A stretch of 64,000 nucleotides of DNA. It comes from Streptomyces luteogriseus. GTDB lineage: Bacteria; Actinomycetota; Actinomycetes; Streptomycetales; Streptomycetaceae. Shown here piece by piece: positions 38,659 through 46,793 of this stretch (position 1 is its first letter; each line of letters starts with the position of its first letter). Position numbers and translations under genes: made by a program. The DNA is taken from contig NZ_JACHMS010000001.1 of assembly GCF_014205055.1 (NCBI RefSeq), positions 372,001 through 436,000 of the forward strand, in the 5' to 3' direction. The notes below the pieces were generated by a model that was given only the letters and a program-made list of their open reading frames with translations, was not told the DNA's origin and did no database searches.

Positions 38659-39366
38659 TCAGTCGCGGATGCCCTCGAGCCGGGCGGCCGCGCTCTCCAG
38701 GAGCATCTCCAGGGCCGTCGGGTAGGCGCTGGTGAGCATCCGGGTGGCGAGCAGCGGCGCCGCCTCGGCGATGCGGGGATGGGTGGCGGCGGGCAGACGG
38801 GCGTAGGTGGAGCGCCACATGTCCTCGTCGGCGTGCAGCGAGTCCCTGGGCAGGGCCAGCGAGGCGGCGTCCAGCGCGGCGAAGGCCAGGGTCTGGTCGA
38901 TGAAGGCGTGGTAGATGCGCACGGTGTCGGGCAGCGGGAAACCGGCCCTGCGCAGGACGTCCAGGACGGCCTCGTCCGCGGCCAGCTCGTGGGCCCGCCC
39001 CGTGACACGGTTCGTGGTCAGCAGGGCGGCTTGCGGATGGGCCAGGTACGCCGCGTGGATGCGCAGCCCGAAGGACCGCAGATCCTCCCGCCACTCCCCC
39101 GTGGGCCGCCAGCCCTCGAGTGCCTGGCCGATGAGCGCGTCGCCGATGGCGAGGGTCAGGTCGTCCATGCCGCGGAAGTACCGGTAGAGCGTGCTCGGGT
39201 CGGCGTCCAGGGCGAGGCCCAGCCGGCGGGCGGTGAGTCCGGCGCTGCCGTGTTCGCGCAACATGCGCAGCGCCGTCTCGACGATCAGCTCCTCCGTCAG
39301 CACGGTGCCGCTCTTGGTGGGCCTGCGCCGGCGGCGTTTCTCCTCGGGTACCACGGGCTTGGGCAC
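38659..39366 (-). CDS. TetR family regulator
   Basis: 235 residues. HTH region about 22-65: LTEELIVETALRMLREHGSAGLTARRLGLAL followed by DADPSTLYRYFRGMDDL (cited in parts). The C-terminal domain is of the TetR_C-like ligand-binding type. AAGGAGGGGG supports the GTG start. It diverges from the saccharopine dehydrogenase-like gene; paired direct repeats in the 113-bp gap are a candidate operator, so it probably controls itself and that neighbour. Confidence 0.87.
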   Translation of the reverse strand: MPKPVVPEEKRRRRRPTKSGTVLTEELIVETALRMLREHGSAGLTARRLGLALDADPSTLYRYFRGMDDLTLAIGDALIGQALEGWRPTGEWREDLRSFGLRIHAAYLAHPQAALLTTNRVTGRAHELAADEAVLDVLRRAGFPLPDTVRIYHAFIDQTLAFAALDAASLALPRDSLHADEDMWRSTYARLPAATHPRIAEAAPLLATRMLTSAYPTALEMLLESAAARLEGIRD

Positions 39367-39387
39367 GACGTCCCCCTCCTTGTCCTT

Positions 39388-39416
39388 CCTTATGCCAACG
39401 CCATTGACCTTATGCC
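39388..39416. promoter_or_regulatory. Paired direct repeats in TetR divergent promoter region
   Basis: CCTTATGCC occurs at 39388-39396 and 39408-39416, start to start 20 bp (two helical turns). The second copy overlaps a TTGACC (39404-39409) that could be a -35 for the plus-strand gene. Candidate operator for the adjacent TetR protein. Confidence 0.4.
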
Positions 39417-39479
39417 GCGGGGCGGCGTTTCATCACTGCAAGGACGCGGCACGTTCTTCGCAAATAGGGAGTTTCTGTC

Positions 39480-40697
39480 ATGCGTGTACTGCTCGTGGGT
39501 GCCGGTGGTGTGGGCGGGGCGATCACCCGGATCGCGGCCCGGCGGCCGTTCTTCGAGGCGATGGTGGTGGCGGACTACGACCCGGCCCGGGCCGAGGCGG
39601 CGGTCGCGGCCCTGGGCGGCGAGGCGCGGTTCACCGCGGAGCAGGTGGACGCGGGCGACGAAGCGGCCGTGGCCCGTCTGCTCCGGTGGCATCGCTGCGA
39701 CGTTCTGCTCAACGCCACCGACCCCCGCTTCGTGATGCCCCTGTTCCGCGCGGCCCGCGCCGCGGGTGCCACCTATCTCGACATGGCGATGTCACTGTCC
39801 CGCCCGCACGCCGAGCGCCCCTACGAGGAGTGCGGGGTCAAGCTCGGCGACGAGCAGTTCACGCAGGCCGCCGACTGGGAGAAGGAGGGGCTGCTGGCCC
39901 TCGTCGGGATGGGTGTGGAGCCGGGACTGTCGGACGTCTTCGCGCGGTACGCCGCCGACGAACTCTTCGACGAGATCGAGGAGATCGGCATCCGCGACGG
40001 CGCGAATCTGACCGTCGACGGCTACGACTTCGCGCCCTCGTTCAGCATCTGGACCACCATCGAGGAGTGCCTCAATCCGCCGGTCGTCCACGAGACGGGC
40101 AAGGGCTGGTTCACCACCGAACCGTTCAGTGAGCCCGAGGTCTTCGACTTCCCCGAGGGCATCGGCCCGGTCGAGTGCGTGAACGTCGAGCACGAGGAGG
40201 TGCTGCTCGTCCCGCGCTGGGTCGACGCCCGCCGGGTGACCTTCAAGTACGGCCTGGGCCGGGAGTTCGTCGAGACGCTGAAGACGCTGCATCTGCTGGG
40301 CCTGGACCGCACCGACCCGGTGACCGTGCCCGGGCCCGACGGGCCGGTGAAGGTCTCGCCGCGGGACGTGGTCGCCGCGTGTCTGCCCGATCCGGCCACC
40401 CTCGGGGAGCGGATGCACGGCAAGACCTGTGCGGGCACCTGGGTGAAGGGCGTGAAGGACGGCGCGCCGCGCGAGGTGTACCTCTACCACGTGGTCGACA
40501 ACCAGTGGTCGATGGCGGAGTACGGCTCCCAGGCCGTGGTGTGGCAGACCGCGATCAACCCCGTCGTCGCGCTCGAACTCCTCGCGACGGGCGCCTGGTC
40601 CGGTGCGGGCGTGCTCGGCCCGGAGGCCTTCCCGGCCCGGCCGTTCCTGGACCTGCTGACGGACTACGGCTCCCCCTGGGGCATGCGGGAGCAGTGA
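39480..40697 (+). CDS. Saccharopine dehydrogenase-like oxidoreductase
   Basis: 405 residues. The Rossmann motif VLLVGAGGVGGAITRIAARR opens the protein; DVLLNATDPRFVMPLFRAA and GMGVEPGLSDVFARYAADEL are conserved in the Lys9/saccharopine dehydrogenase family. C-terminal AEYGSQAVVWQTAINPVVA is also typical. It likely reduces or oxidises an amino-acid-derived imine with NAD(P)H; lysine or polyamine metabolism is a guess, weakly supported by the nearby decarboxylase and LysE genes. Divergent from a TetR gene. Confidence 0.85.
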   Translation: MRVLLVGAGGVGGAITRIAARRPFFEAMVVADYDPARAEAAVAALGGEARFTAEQVDAGDEAAVARLLRWHRCDVLLNATDPRFVMPLFRAARAAGATYLDMAMSLSRPHAERPYEECGVKLGDEQFTQAADWEKEGLLALVGMGVEPGLSDVFARYAADELFDEIEEIGIRDGANLTVDGYDFAPSFSIWTTIEECLNPPVVHETGKGWFTTEPFSEPEVFDFPEGIGPVECVNVEHEEVLLVPRWVDARRVTFKYGLGREFVETLKTLHLLGLDRTDPVTVPGPDGPVKVSPRDVVAACLPDPATLGERMHGKTCAGTWVKGVKDGAPREVYLYHVVDNQWSMAEYGSQAVVWQTAINPVVALELLATGAWSGAGVLGPEAFPARPFLDLLTDYGSPWGMREQ

Positions 40698-40800
40698 ACG
40701 ACTGTCCGGGAACGCCCTGTTTCAGCGCGCATCGACAGGTCACCCGAAAAGGAGTAAGCAGACGAGAGAGCACGTTTCTACTGCGATGCAGGTGACTTCG

Positions 40801-41055
40801 ATGGACAACTGGCGAGACCACGCTGCCTGTCGGCACGAGGACCCCGAGCTCTTCTTCCCGATCGGCACCTCCGGCCCGGCTCTGCTGCAGACGGAACAGG
40901 CCAAGGCGGTGTGCCGACGGCGCTGCCCGGTGCAGGAGCAGTGTCTGCAATGGGCCCTGGACACGGGCCAGTCCATCGGCGTGTGGGGCGGGACGAGCGA
41001 GAACGAACGGCGTGCGCTGAAGCGCCGCACGGCCGCCCGCCGCCGCTCCGGCTGA
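40801..41055 (+). CDS. WhiB-like protein with C-x3-C spacing
   Basis: 84 residues, WhiB family iron-sulfur regulator, closest in pattern to WblE. Conserved features: DHAACRHEDPELFFPIG, QTEQAKAVC, then GVWGGTSENERR before the basic C-terminus. Four cysteines are present, but the central pair reads CRRRC (C-x3-C) where the family has C-x2-C; one extra Arg is inserted. The G-(V/I)-W-G-G turn that contacts sigma region 4 is intact. Start ATG 40801 (MDNW) matches WblE-type N-termini and follows AGGTGA; ATG 40786 would add five residues. Confidence 0.87.
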   Translation: MDNWRDHAACRHEDPELFFPIGTSGPALLQTEQAKAVCRRRCPVQEQCLQWALDTGQSIGVWGGTSENERRALKRRTAARRRSG

Positions 41056-41172
41056 CATCGGCCCGCAACCCCCGGGGACCTGGCTGCACCGCAGCGGTTC
41101 CCGGGGGTGCGGGCGTCCGGCCGGGGTTGGGCTCGCGGCACGGGTCCGTGTCGTCGCGGGGAGGAGCCGACC

Positions 41173-41523
41173 ATGAGCGTGCGTGTGCGCCGTGTCTACG
41201 ATCCCGCCGAGCCGGAGGACGGGGTGCGGGTCCTGGTCGACCGGTTGTGGCCGCGCGGACTGGCGAAGGACGCGGCCCGGGTGGACGAGTGGCCGAAGGC
41301 CCTCACCCCGTCGACGGAGCTGCGCCGCTGGTACCACGCGGGCGGGGGCACGTACGAGGAGTTCGCCGAGCGGTACGAGGCGGAGCTCGCCGCCGAGGAG
41401 GCCGCAGAGGCCCTGGACGGTGTGCGTGACCTCGCCGGGAAAGGCGACGTGACCCTGCTGACCGCGTCGAAGACGCCGGAGCAGAGCCACGCCACGGTGC
41501 TGGTCCGCCTCCTCGAAGGCTGA
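41173..41523 (+). CDS. DUF488 family protein (YeaO-like)
   Basis: 116 residues. The signature VRVLVDRLWPRGLAKDAARV and the LTPSTELRRWYHAG block are diagnostic of DUF488/YeaO. GGGGAGGAGCC lies before the ATG. Function unknown; family members are small soluble proteins with a conserved DRLWPRG loop. Converges on the FAD dehydrogenase gene 19 bp away. Confidence 0.88.
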   Translation: MSVRVRRVYDPAEPEDGVRVLVDRLWPRGLAKDAARVDEWPKALTPSTELRRWYHAGGGTYEEFAERYEAELAAEEAAEALDGVRDLAGKGDVTLLTASKTPEQSHATVLVRLLEG

Positions 41524-41542
41524 GGAGACGGGCCCGCGTCCG

Positions 41543-43216
41543 TCAGGCGGTCTGCTTCGCCGCCGCCCGGCCCGCCGCACGGCCCGAGAAGAGGCAGCCC
41601 CCGAGGAAGGTGCCCTCCAGGGCGTTGTAGCCGTGGACGCCGCCGCCGCCGAAGCCGGCGACCTCACCGGCCGCGTACAGCCCCTCGACCGGCTTGCCGT
41701 CGGTCCCGAGGGCGCGGGAGTCCAGGTCGGTCTGGATGCCGCCGAGGGTCTTGCGGGTGAGGATGTGCAGCTTGACGCCGATCAGCGGGCCGGCCGCCGG
41801 GTCCAGGATGCGGTGCGGAGTGGCGACCCGGCCGAGGCGGTCGCCGATGTAGCGGCGGGCATTGCGGATGCCCTGCACCTGGGCGTCCTTGGCGTAGGGG
41901 TTGGCGATCTGCAGGTCACGGGCCTCGATCTGGCGCTTGATCCCGGCCGCGTCGAGGAGCGGCTCGTCGGTGAGGTCGTTCATCTTCGCGACGAGCTGCT
42001 CGACACTGGACGCGGTCACGAAGTCGGCACCCTTGCGCAGGAACGCGTCGACAGGTCCGGGCGCGCCCTTGCCGAGGATGCGTTCCTTGAGGAACCCGGC
42101 GCGGTCCTTGGCGGTGATGTCGGGGTTCTGCTCGGAGCCCGACAGGGCGAACTCCTTCTCGATGATCTTCTGCGTGAGGATGAACCAGGAGTGGTCGTAC
42201 CCGGCGATGTCCTCGGTGGTGCGCAGGTGCTTCAGGGTGCCGAGGGTGTCGTAGCCGGGCAGGCAGGGCCCGGGCAGACGGCGGCCGAGGGCGTCGAACC
42301 ACATCGAGGACGGCCCCGGCAGGATGCGGATGCCGTGGCCGGGCCAGACCGGGTCCCAGTTCCGCAGACCCTCGGTGTAGTGCCACATGCGGTCGCGGTT
42401 GACCAGCCGTACGCCCGCCTCGGCGCTGATGTCGAGCATCCGCCCGTCGACATAGGCGGGGACACCGGTGACCATCTCGCGGGGCGGGGTGCCGAGGCGC
42501 TCGGGCCAGTAACGTCGGACGATGTCGTGGTCGGCGCCGATGCCGCCGCTGGTGACGATGACGGCTTGGGCGGTGAGTTCGAACTCGCCGATCGCCTCGC
42601 GGCTGGAGGCGACGCCCCGCGGTGAGGGGTCCTCGGCCAGGACCGTGCCGCGCACGCCCCGGGCGGTGCCGTCCTCGACGACGAGGGCGTCGACGCGGTG
42701 GCGGTGGTGGAAGGTGAGCAGGCCGTCGCGGGCGGCCTGCTTGGCGTAGTGCACGAACGGTTCGACGACGCCGGTGCCGGTGCCCCAGGCGATGTGGAAG
42801 CGGGGCACGGTGTTGCCGTGCCCGTGCGCGGTGAGGTCGCCCCGCTCCGCCCAGCCGACGGTGGGCAGGAACTTGATGTGGTGCCCGTCGAGCCAGGAGC
42901 GCTTCTCCCCCGCGGCGAACTCGACGTAGGCGCGGGCCCAGCGCACGGCCCAGGAGTCCTCGTCGTCCAGCCGGTCGAAGCCCGCGCTGCCCCGCCAGTC
43001 GCTCCAGGCGAGGTCGAAGGAGTCCTTGATGCCCAGGCGGCGCTGCTCGGGCGAGTCGACGAGGAACAGCCCGCCGAAGGACCAGAAGGCCTGGCCGCCG
43101 AGGTTGTTGGCATTCTCCTGGTCGACGAGGGCGACCCGTCTGCCCCTGCTGGTCAGTTCGTGCGCCGCGACCAGACCGGCGAGGCCCGCTCCGACGACGA
43201 TGACATCGGCATCCAT
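41543..43216 (-). CDS. FAD-binding dehydrogenase, KstD/fumarate-reductase fold
   Basis: 557 residues. FAD site DVIVVGAGLAGLVAAHEL at the N-terminus and a matching C-terminal GEVAGFGGGGVHGYNALEGTFLGG. LVDQENANNLGGQAFWSFGGLFLV is the conserved flavin-contact segment of a group annotated simply as FAD-binding dehydrogenases, distantly related to 3-ketosteroid dehydrogenase. Substrate unknown. It ends 17 bp downstream of a TetR gene on the same strand (that gene's stop at 43234), so both may be transcribed together from the palindromic promoter region at 43885-43925 and controlled by the TetR protein. Confidence 0.85.
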   Translation of the reverse strand: MDADVIVVGAGLAGLVAAHELTSRGRRVALVDQENANNLGGQAFWSFGGLFLVDSPEQRRLGIKDSFDLAWSDWRGSAGFDRLDDEDSWAVRWARAYVEFAAGEKRSWLDGHHIKFLPTVGWAERGDLTAHGHGNTVPRFHIAWGTGTGVVEPFVHYAKQAARDGLLTFHHRHRVDALVVEDGTARGVRGTVLAEDPSPRGVASSREAIGEFELTAQAVIVTSGGIGADHDIVRRYWPERLGTPPREMVTGVPAYVDGRMLDISAEAGVRLVNRDRMWHYTEGLRNWDPVWPGHGIRILPGPSSMWFDALGRRLPGPCLPGYDTLGTLKHLRTTEDIAGYDHSWFILTQKIIEKEFALSGSEQNPDITAKDRAGFLKERILGKGAPGPVDAFLRKGADFVTASSVEQLVAKMNDLTDEPLLDAAGIKRQIEARDLQIANPYAKDAQVQGIRNARRYIGDRLGRVATPHRILDPAAGPLIGVKLHILTRKTLGGIQTDLDSRALGTDGKPVEGLYAAGEVAGFGGGGVHGYNALEGTFLGGCLFSGRAAGRAAAKQTA

Positions 43217-43233
43217 GGCGACCGTTCCCTTCT

Positions 43234-43872
43234 TCAGTTCTTCGTGTGATCGAGGGTGCCGCTGCCATCGGTCAGCAGGGCCGTGAGCAGTTGCTTCAGC
43301 CAGGCACGGGCGTGGCCCAGGTCCCGGTCCAGCAGGAGTTGCGTGGTGACGCCGTCGTACGCGGCGACCACGGCGTGGGCGGCGCCGTCCGTGTCCCCCA
43401 GCACGGCGGGCAGTGCGGTGTGGCCGCGGGCCCGGCCCAGCCGCTCGGCGATGGCCCGCCGCAGCCGCGCGCGGTGTTCGAGCAGGCTCCGCGCCACCTC
43501 CGGGTCACGGGCGGCGTGCACGAGGAAGTCCGTCTTCACCAGGAGCCAGTCCCGGTCGAGGAGCAGCACGTCGGTGACGCGGTCCACGGCGGCGGGCACG
43601 TCGAGGTCGGGCCCGTCGAGGGCGAGGGCGCCGGAGACCTGCTCGGCGATCAGCTCGGCCCGCTCACGGTAGAGGGCGAAGAACAGCTCGTCGAGGCTGG
43701 AGAAGTTGGAGTAGAAGGCGCCCCTGCTGTAGCCGGCGGCCTCGCAGACCTCCTCGATCGAGACATGCCCGAAGCCCTTGGCCGCGAACACGGAGAACGC
43801 CGCCTCCAGGAGGTTGGCGCGGGTGTGGACACGGCGCCTGGTCACACGCCCGGTTCTTCTCTCGACGGTCAT
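43234..43872 (-). CDS. TetR family regulator
   Basis: 212 residues. HTH region (about 15-60): RANLLEAAFSVFAAKGFGHV, IEEVCEAAGYSRGAFYSNFS. AAAGGGGGG precedes ATG 43872. C-terminal domain is all-helical with LLLDRDWLLVKTDFLVHAARD. The perfect inverted repeat at 43885-43925 directly in front of it is its likely operator, which would also govern the divergent AlkB-like gene. The FAD dehydrogenase gene follows on the same strand. Confidence 0.88.
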   Translation of the reverse strand: MTVERRTGRVTRRRVHTRANLLEAAFSVFAAKGFGHVSIEEVCEAAGYSRGAFYSNFSSLDELFFALYRERAELIAEQVSGALALDGPDLDVPAAVDRVTDVLLLDRDWLLVKTDFLVHAARDPEVARSLLEHRARLRRAIAERLGRARGHTALPAVLGDTDGAAHAVVAAYDGVTTQLLLDRDLGHARAWLKQLLTALLTDGSGTLDHTKN

Positions 43873-43884
43873 GCCCCGCCCCCC

Positions 43885-43925
43885 TTTCGATACATGATTG
43901 TATTGGATACACCGATGTATCGAAA
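43885..43925. promoter_or_regulatory. Inverted repeat, probable TetR operator
   Basis: TTTCGATACAT (43885-43895) and ATGTATCGAAA (43915-43925) are perfect 11-bp complements with 19 bp between. Inside lie further ATACA/TGTAT half-sites. It sits in the 103-bp divergent space between the TetR gene and the AlkB-like gene, overlapping where both promoters should be. Confidence 0.65.
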
Positions 43926-43975
43926 GAGCGATCACCCTATGGAACAGATATTCGAATACGAGGTACGCTGACTGC

Positions 43976-44599
43976 ATGCACCTCCAGGGCTCTCTCTTCG
44001 ACCAGGCCGGCGAGCTGTGCCTCGGCTCTCTGGACGGGATCGGCCGTACCCACCTCGGCTTCGGCGCCTGGCTCGACACGCTGCCCGGCTGGCTCGGCGG
44101 CTCGGACGACCTGTTCGAACAGCTGGCCGCCGAGGTCCCGTGGCGGGCGGAGCGGCGCACGATGTACGACACCGTGGTCGACGTCCCCCGCCTGCTCGCG
44201 TTCTACGGCGTGGACGACCGGCTGCCGCACCCCGTGCTGGCCGAGGCACGGGACGCGTTGAGCGCCCACTACGGCGAGGAACTGGGTGAGCCGTTCACCA
44301 CGGCCGGGCTGTGCTACTACCGCGACGGCCGGGACAGCGTCGCCTGGCACGGCGACCGGATCGGACGCGGAGCGCGCGAGGACACGATGGTCGCGATCCT
44401 GTCCGTCGGAGCACCCCGTGATCTGCTGCTCCGCCCGCTGCGAGGCGGCCGGGACACCGTGCGCCGCCCACTGGGCCACGGCGACCTCATCGTGATGGGC
44501 GGCTCCTGCCAGCGCACCTGGGAGCACTCGATCCCCAAGAGCACCCGGGCGACGGAGCCGCGCATCAGCATCCAGTTCCGTCCGCACGGCGTGCGCTGA
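43976..44599 (+). CDS. AlkB-like 2-oxoglutarate/Fe(II) dioxygenase
   Basis: 207 residues. Fe(II) ligands are seen in VAWHGDRIGR (HxD) and TWEHSIPK (His), and the 2-oxoglutarate Arg in RISIQFRP. The order and length match the AlkB family, which removes alkyl groups from DNA or RNA bases. ATG 43976 is chosen (GAGGT 11 bases upstream). Its promoter region holds the TetR-type palindrome, an unusual control for an alkylation-repair enzyme. Confidence 0.87.
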   Translation: MHLQGSLFDQAGELCLGSLDGIGRTHLGFGAWLDTLPGWLGGSDDLFEQLAAEVPWRAERRTMYDTVVDVPRLLAFYGVDDRLPHPVLAEARDALSAHYGEELGEPFTTAGLCYYRDGRDSVAWHGDRIGRGAREDTMVAILSVGAPRDLLLRPLRGGRDTVRRPLGHGDLIVMGGSCQRTWEHSIPKSTRATEPRISIQFRPHGVR

Positions 44600-44755
44600 G
44601 CACGGACCGGACTCGCTGCCGCACGGCGCGCACTGGGCACGTGAACGCCCCCGCCACCCAGCCGGGTTGCGGCGGACCCGGCGATTCCGCCCGCCGTGGC
44701 ATCTGCTTCTCTTCTCCCGTCGGGCCGGTAGCGGGACCACACGAGGCGGGCGATC

Positions 44756-45502
44756 ATGCGGGCGGACGTACAGCAAGTCGCGGACGGCACCTACCTGGTG
44801 CACGGATCGAACACCAACTGGGTGATCCTCACGGAGGGGGACGCCGTCACGCTGGTCGACACCGGTTACCCCGGCGACCGCGAGCAGCTCCTCGCCTCGC
44901 TCGCGCAGGTGGGCAGCTCCCCGCAGGCGGTCGCGGCCGCGCTGATCACGCACGCGCACAACGACCACCTGGGCAGCGCGGAGTACCTGCGCGCCACGTA
45001 CGGCACGCCCGTTCTCCTGCACGAGGCCGAAGTGCCGCACGCGCGCCGGGAGTTCCTGCACCAGGTGTCCATCGGGACGGTGCTGGGGAACGGCTGGCGG
45101 CCGGGGGTGCTGCCGTGGGCCGTGCACGCGCTGCGCTCGGGCGGCACGACCCCCGTCCCGGTGACGGCCCCGCAGGCGTTCCCGACGGCGGGCGCGCTGG
45201 ACCTGCCCGGACGGCCGGTACCGGTGCACACCCCCGGTCACACCGACGGGCACTGCGCCTACCACCTGCCCGGCACCGGTGTACTGATCTCCGGGGACGC
45301 CCTGGTCAGCGGGCACCCCACCTCGCGGGTCGAAGGGCCGCAGCTGCTGCCGGACATGTTCCACCGCGAGCGGCCCCCTGCCCTGGCCTCGCTGGACGTC
45401 CTGGCGGAGCTGGAGGGCGAGCTGCTGCTCCCCGGGCACGGGCCGGTGCACCGCGGGCCGGTGCGGGACGCCGCGCGGCGGGCCCGGGAACGCGCCCTTT
45501 AG
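44756..45502 (+). CDS. MBL-fold metallohydrolase
   Basis: 248 residues. Metal-site motif ITHAHNDHLGSAEYLRA, then HTPGHTDGHCAYHL, ISGDALVSGHP and LLPGHGPV: all five metallo-beta-lactamase-fold motifs. Compared with the common HxHxDH, this has HAHNDH, intact. Probably a zinc hydrolase of the glyoxalase-II-like type; substrate unknown. GGCGGGCGATC before the ATG is a weak site. The next gene follows after 41 bp. Confidence 0.87.
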   Translation: MRADVQQVADGTYLVHGSNTNWVILTEGDAVTLVDTGYPGDREQLLASLAQVGSSPQAVAAALITHAHNDHLGSAEYLRATYGTPVLLHEAEVPHARREFLHQVSIGTVLGNGWRPGVLPWAVHALRSGGTTPVPVTAPQAFPTAGALDLPGRPVPVHTPGHTDGHCAYHLPGTGVLISGDALVSGHPTSRVEGPQLLPDMFHRERPPALASLDVLAELEGELLLPGHGPVHRGPVRDAARRARERAL

Positions 45503-45543
45503 AGTGAGGCGACGATCGGCGGCGAGACAAGGACACCCGGCGC

Positions 45544-46776
45544 ATGGCACTGCAGATCAGCGCGACGAACCCCGAGCACCCCGCGCTCTTGCTGGAACTG
45601 CCGTGGCACCTGCCCCTGGAGGACTGGCCCGAGGAGTACCTCGTCCCGCTGCCCCGCGGCATCTCCCGGCACGTGGTGCGCTACTCCCGGGCAGGCGACG
45701 AGGTGATCGCCGTCAAGGAGCTGGCCGAGCGCCCGGCGCTGCGCGAGTACGACATGCTGCGCGATCTGGACCGGCTCGGCATCCCGTCGGTGGACCCGCT
45801 GGCCGTGGTCACCGGCCGCACCGACGCGAGCGGCGCCCCGCTGGAGAGCGTCCTGGTCACCCGGCACCTGGGCGGCTCGATGCCGTACCGCTCGATGTTC
45901 GAGACGACCATGCGGCCCGCCACCATGCACCGGCTGATGGACGCGCTCGCCGTGCTCCTGGTGCGCCTGCACCTGGCCGGGTTCGCCTGGGGCGACTGCT
46001 CGCTGTCCAACACCCTCTTCCGACGGGACGCGGGCGCCTACGCCGCGTATCTCGTGGACGCCGAGACCGGTGACCTGCATCCGCAGCTCAGCACGGGGCA
46101 GCGCGACTACGACCTCGACCTCGCCCGCGTCAACATCAGCGGGGAGCTGCTGGACCTGGAGGCGTCCGGGGCGCTGCACCCCTCCGTCGACCCGATCGAG
46201 TTCGGCACGGAGATCTGCGCCCGCTACCGCGGCCTGTGGAACGAGCTGACCCGGGCCTCCGTCTACCCGGCCGGCAAGTACCACTACATAGAACGCCGGA
46301 TCCGCCGCCTGAACGACCTCGGTTTCGACGTCGCCGAGATGCAGATCGAGCACGCCTCCAACGGCGACACGGTCAGCTTCGTGCCCAAGGTCGTCGACGC
46401 GGGCCACCACCAGCGCCAGCTGCTGCGTCTGACCGGTCTCGACACGGAGGAGAACCAGGCCCGGCGGCTGCTGAACGACCTGGAGAGCTGGATGGCGACC
46501 CAGGACGACTACGCGCCCGGCGATCCCCTGGGAGCCCGCCCGGAGGTGCTGGCCCACCGCTGGGTGCGGGAGGTGTTCCGGCCGACCGTGCGGGCCGTGC
46601 CGCTCGAACTGCGCGGTGCGATGGACCCGGCGGAGATCTACCACCAGCTCCTCGAACACCGCTGGTACATGTCCGAGCGGGCCCAGCACGACATCGGCAT
46701 CGAGACCGCGGTCGAGGACTACATCGAGAACATCCTGCCCAAGGCGAGCAGGACGCTGCAGCCGACCGCGGAGTGA
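45544..46776 (+). CDS. DUF4032 protein with kinase-like fold
   Basis: 410 residues. The N-terminal half looks like a degenerate kinase: VIAVKELAERPALREYDML (strand-3 Lys and helix-C Glu), then GFAWGDCSLSNTLF (catalytic loop, D and N kept) and YLVDAETGDLHP (metal Asp kept as DAE). The C-terminal half is the DUF4032 region (PAGKYHYIERRIRRLNDLGF, NILPKASRTL at the end). This arrangement is common in actinobacteria. Because the Asp and Asn are kept it may be active; the substrate is unknown. Ends in a hairpin shared with the convergent USP gene. Confidence 0.8.
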   Translation: MALQISATNPEHPALLLELPWHLPLEDWPEEYLVPLPRGISRHVVRYSRAGDEVIAVKELAERPALREYDMLRDLDRLGIPSVDPLAVVTGRTDASGAPLESVLVTRHLGGSMPYRSMFETTMRPATMHRLMDALAVLLVRLHLAGFAWGDCSLSNTLFRRDAGAYAAYLVDAETGDLHPQLSTGQRDYDLDLARVNISGELLDLEASGALHPSVDPIEFGTEICARYRGLWNELTRASVYPAGKYHYIERRIRRLNDLGFDVAEMQIEHASNGDTVSFVPKVVDAGHHQRQLLRLTGLDTEENQARRLLNDLESWMATQDDYAPGDPLGARPEVLAHRWVREVFRPTVRAVPLELRGAMDPAEIYHQLLEHRWYMSERAQHDIGIETAVEDYIENILPKASRTLQPTAE

Positions 46777-46793
46777 GGGGCCGCAGCCCTCAC
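46773..46793. terminator. Hairpin overlapping two convergent stop codons
   Basis: GTGAGGG (46773-46779) pairs with CCCTCAC (46787-46793) around seven bases; the arms contain both stop codons of the DUF4032 and universal stress protein genes. Confidence 0.45.

Noticed and set aside
35696..38662. 12-bp inverted copies of CTGAGACGTCAG flanking 3 kb (35696-35707 and 38651-38662)
   Set aside because: Each is just two convergent stop codons (TGA and TCA) four bases apart; six bases are forced, so chance is likely and no mobile gene lies between.
44582..44640. Imperfect 23-bp direct repeat after the AlkB-like gene
   Set aside because: 20 of 23 matches in GC-rich sequence, partly in coding sequence; no sign of a mobile element.
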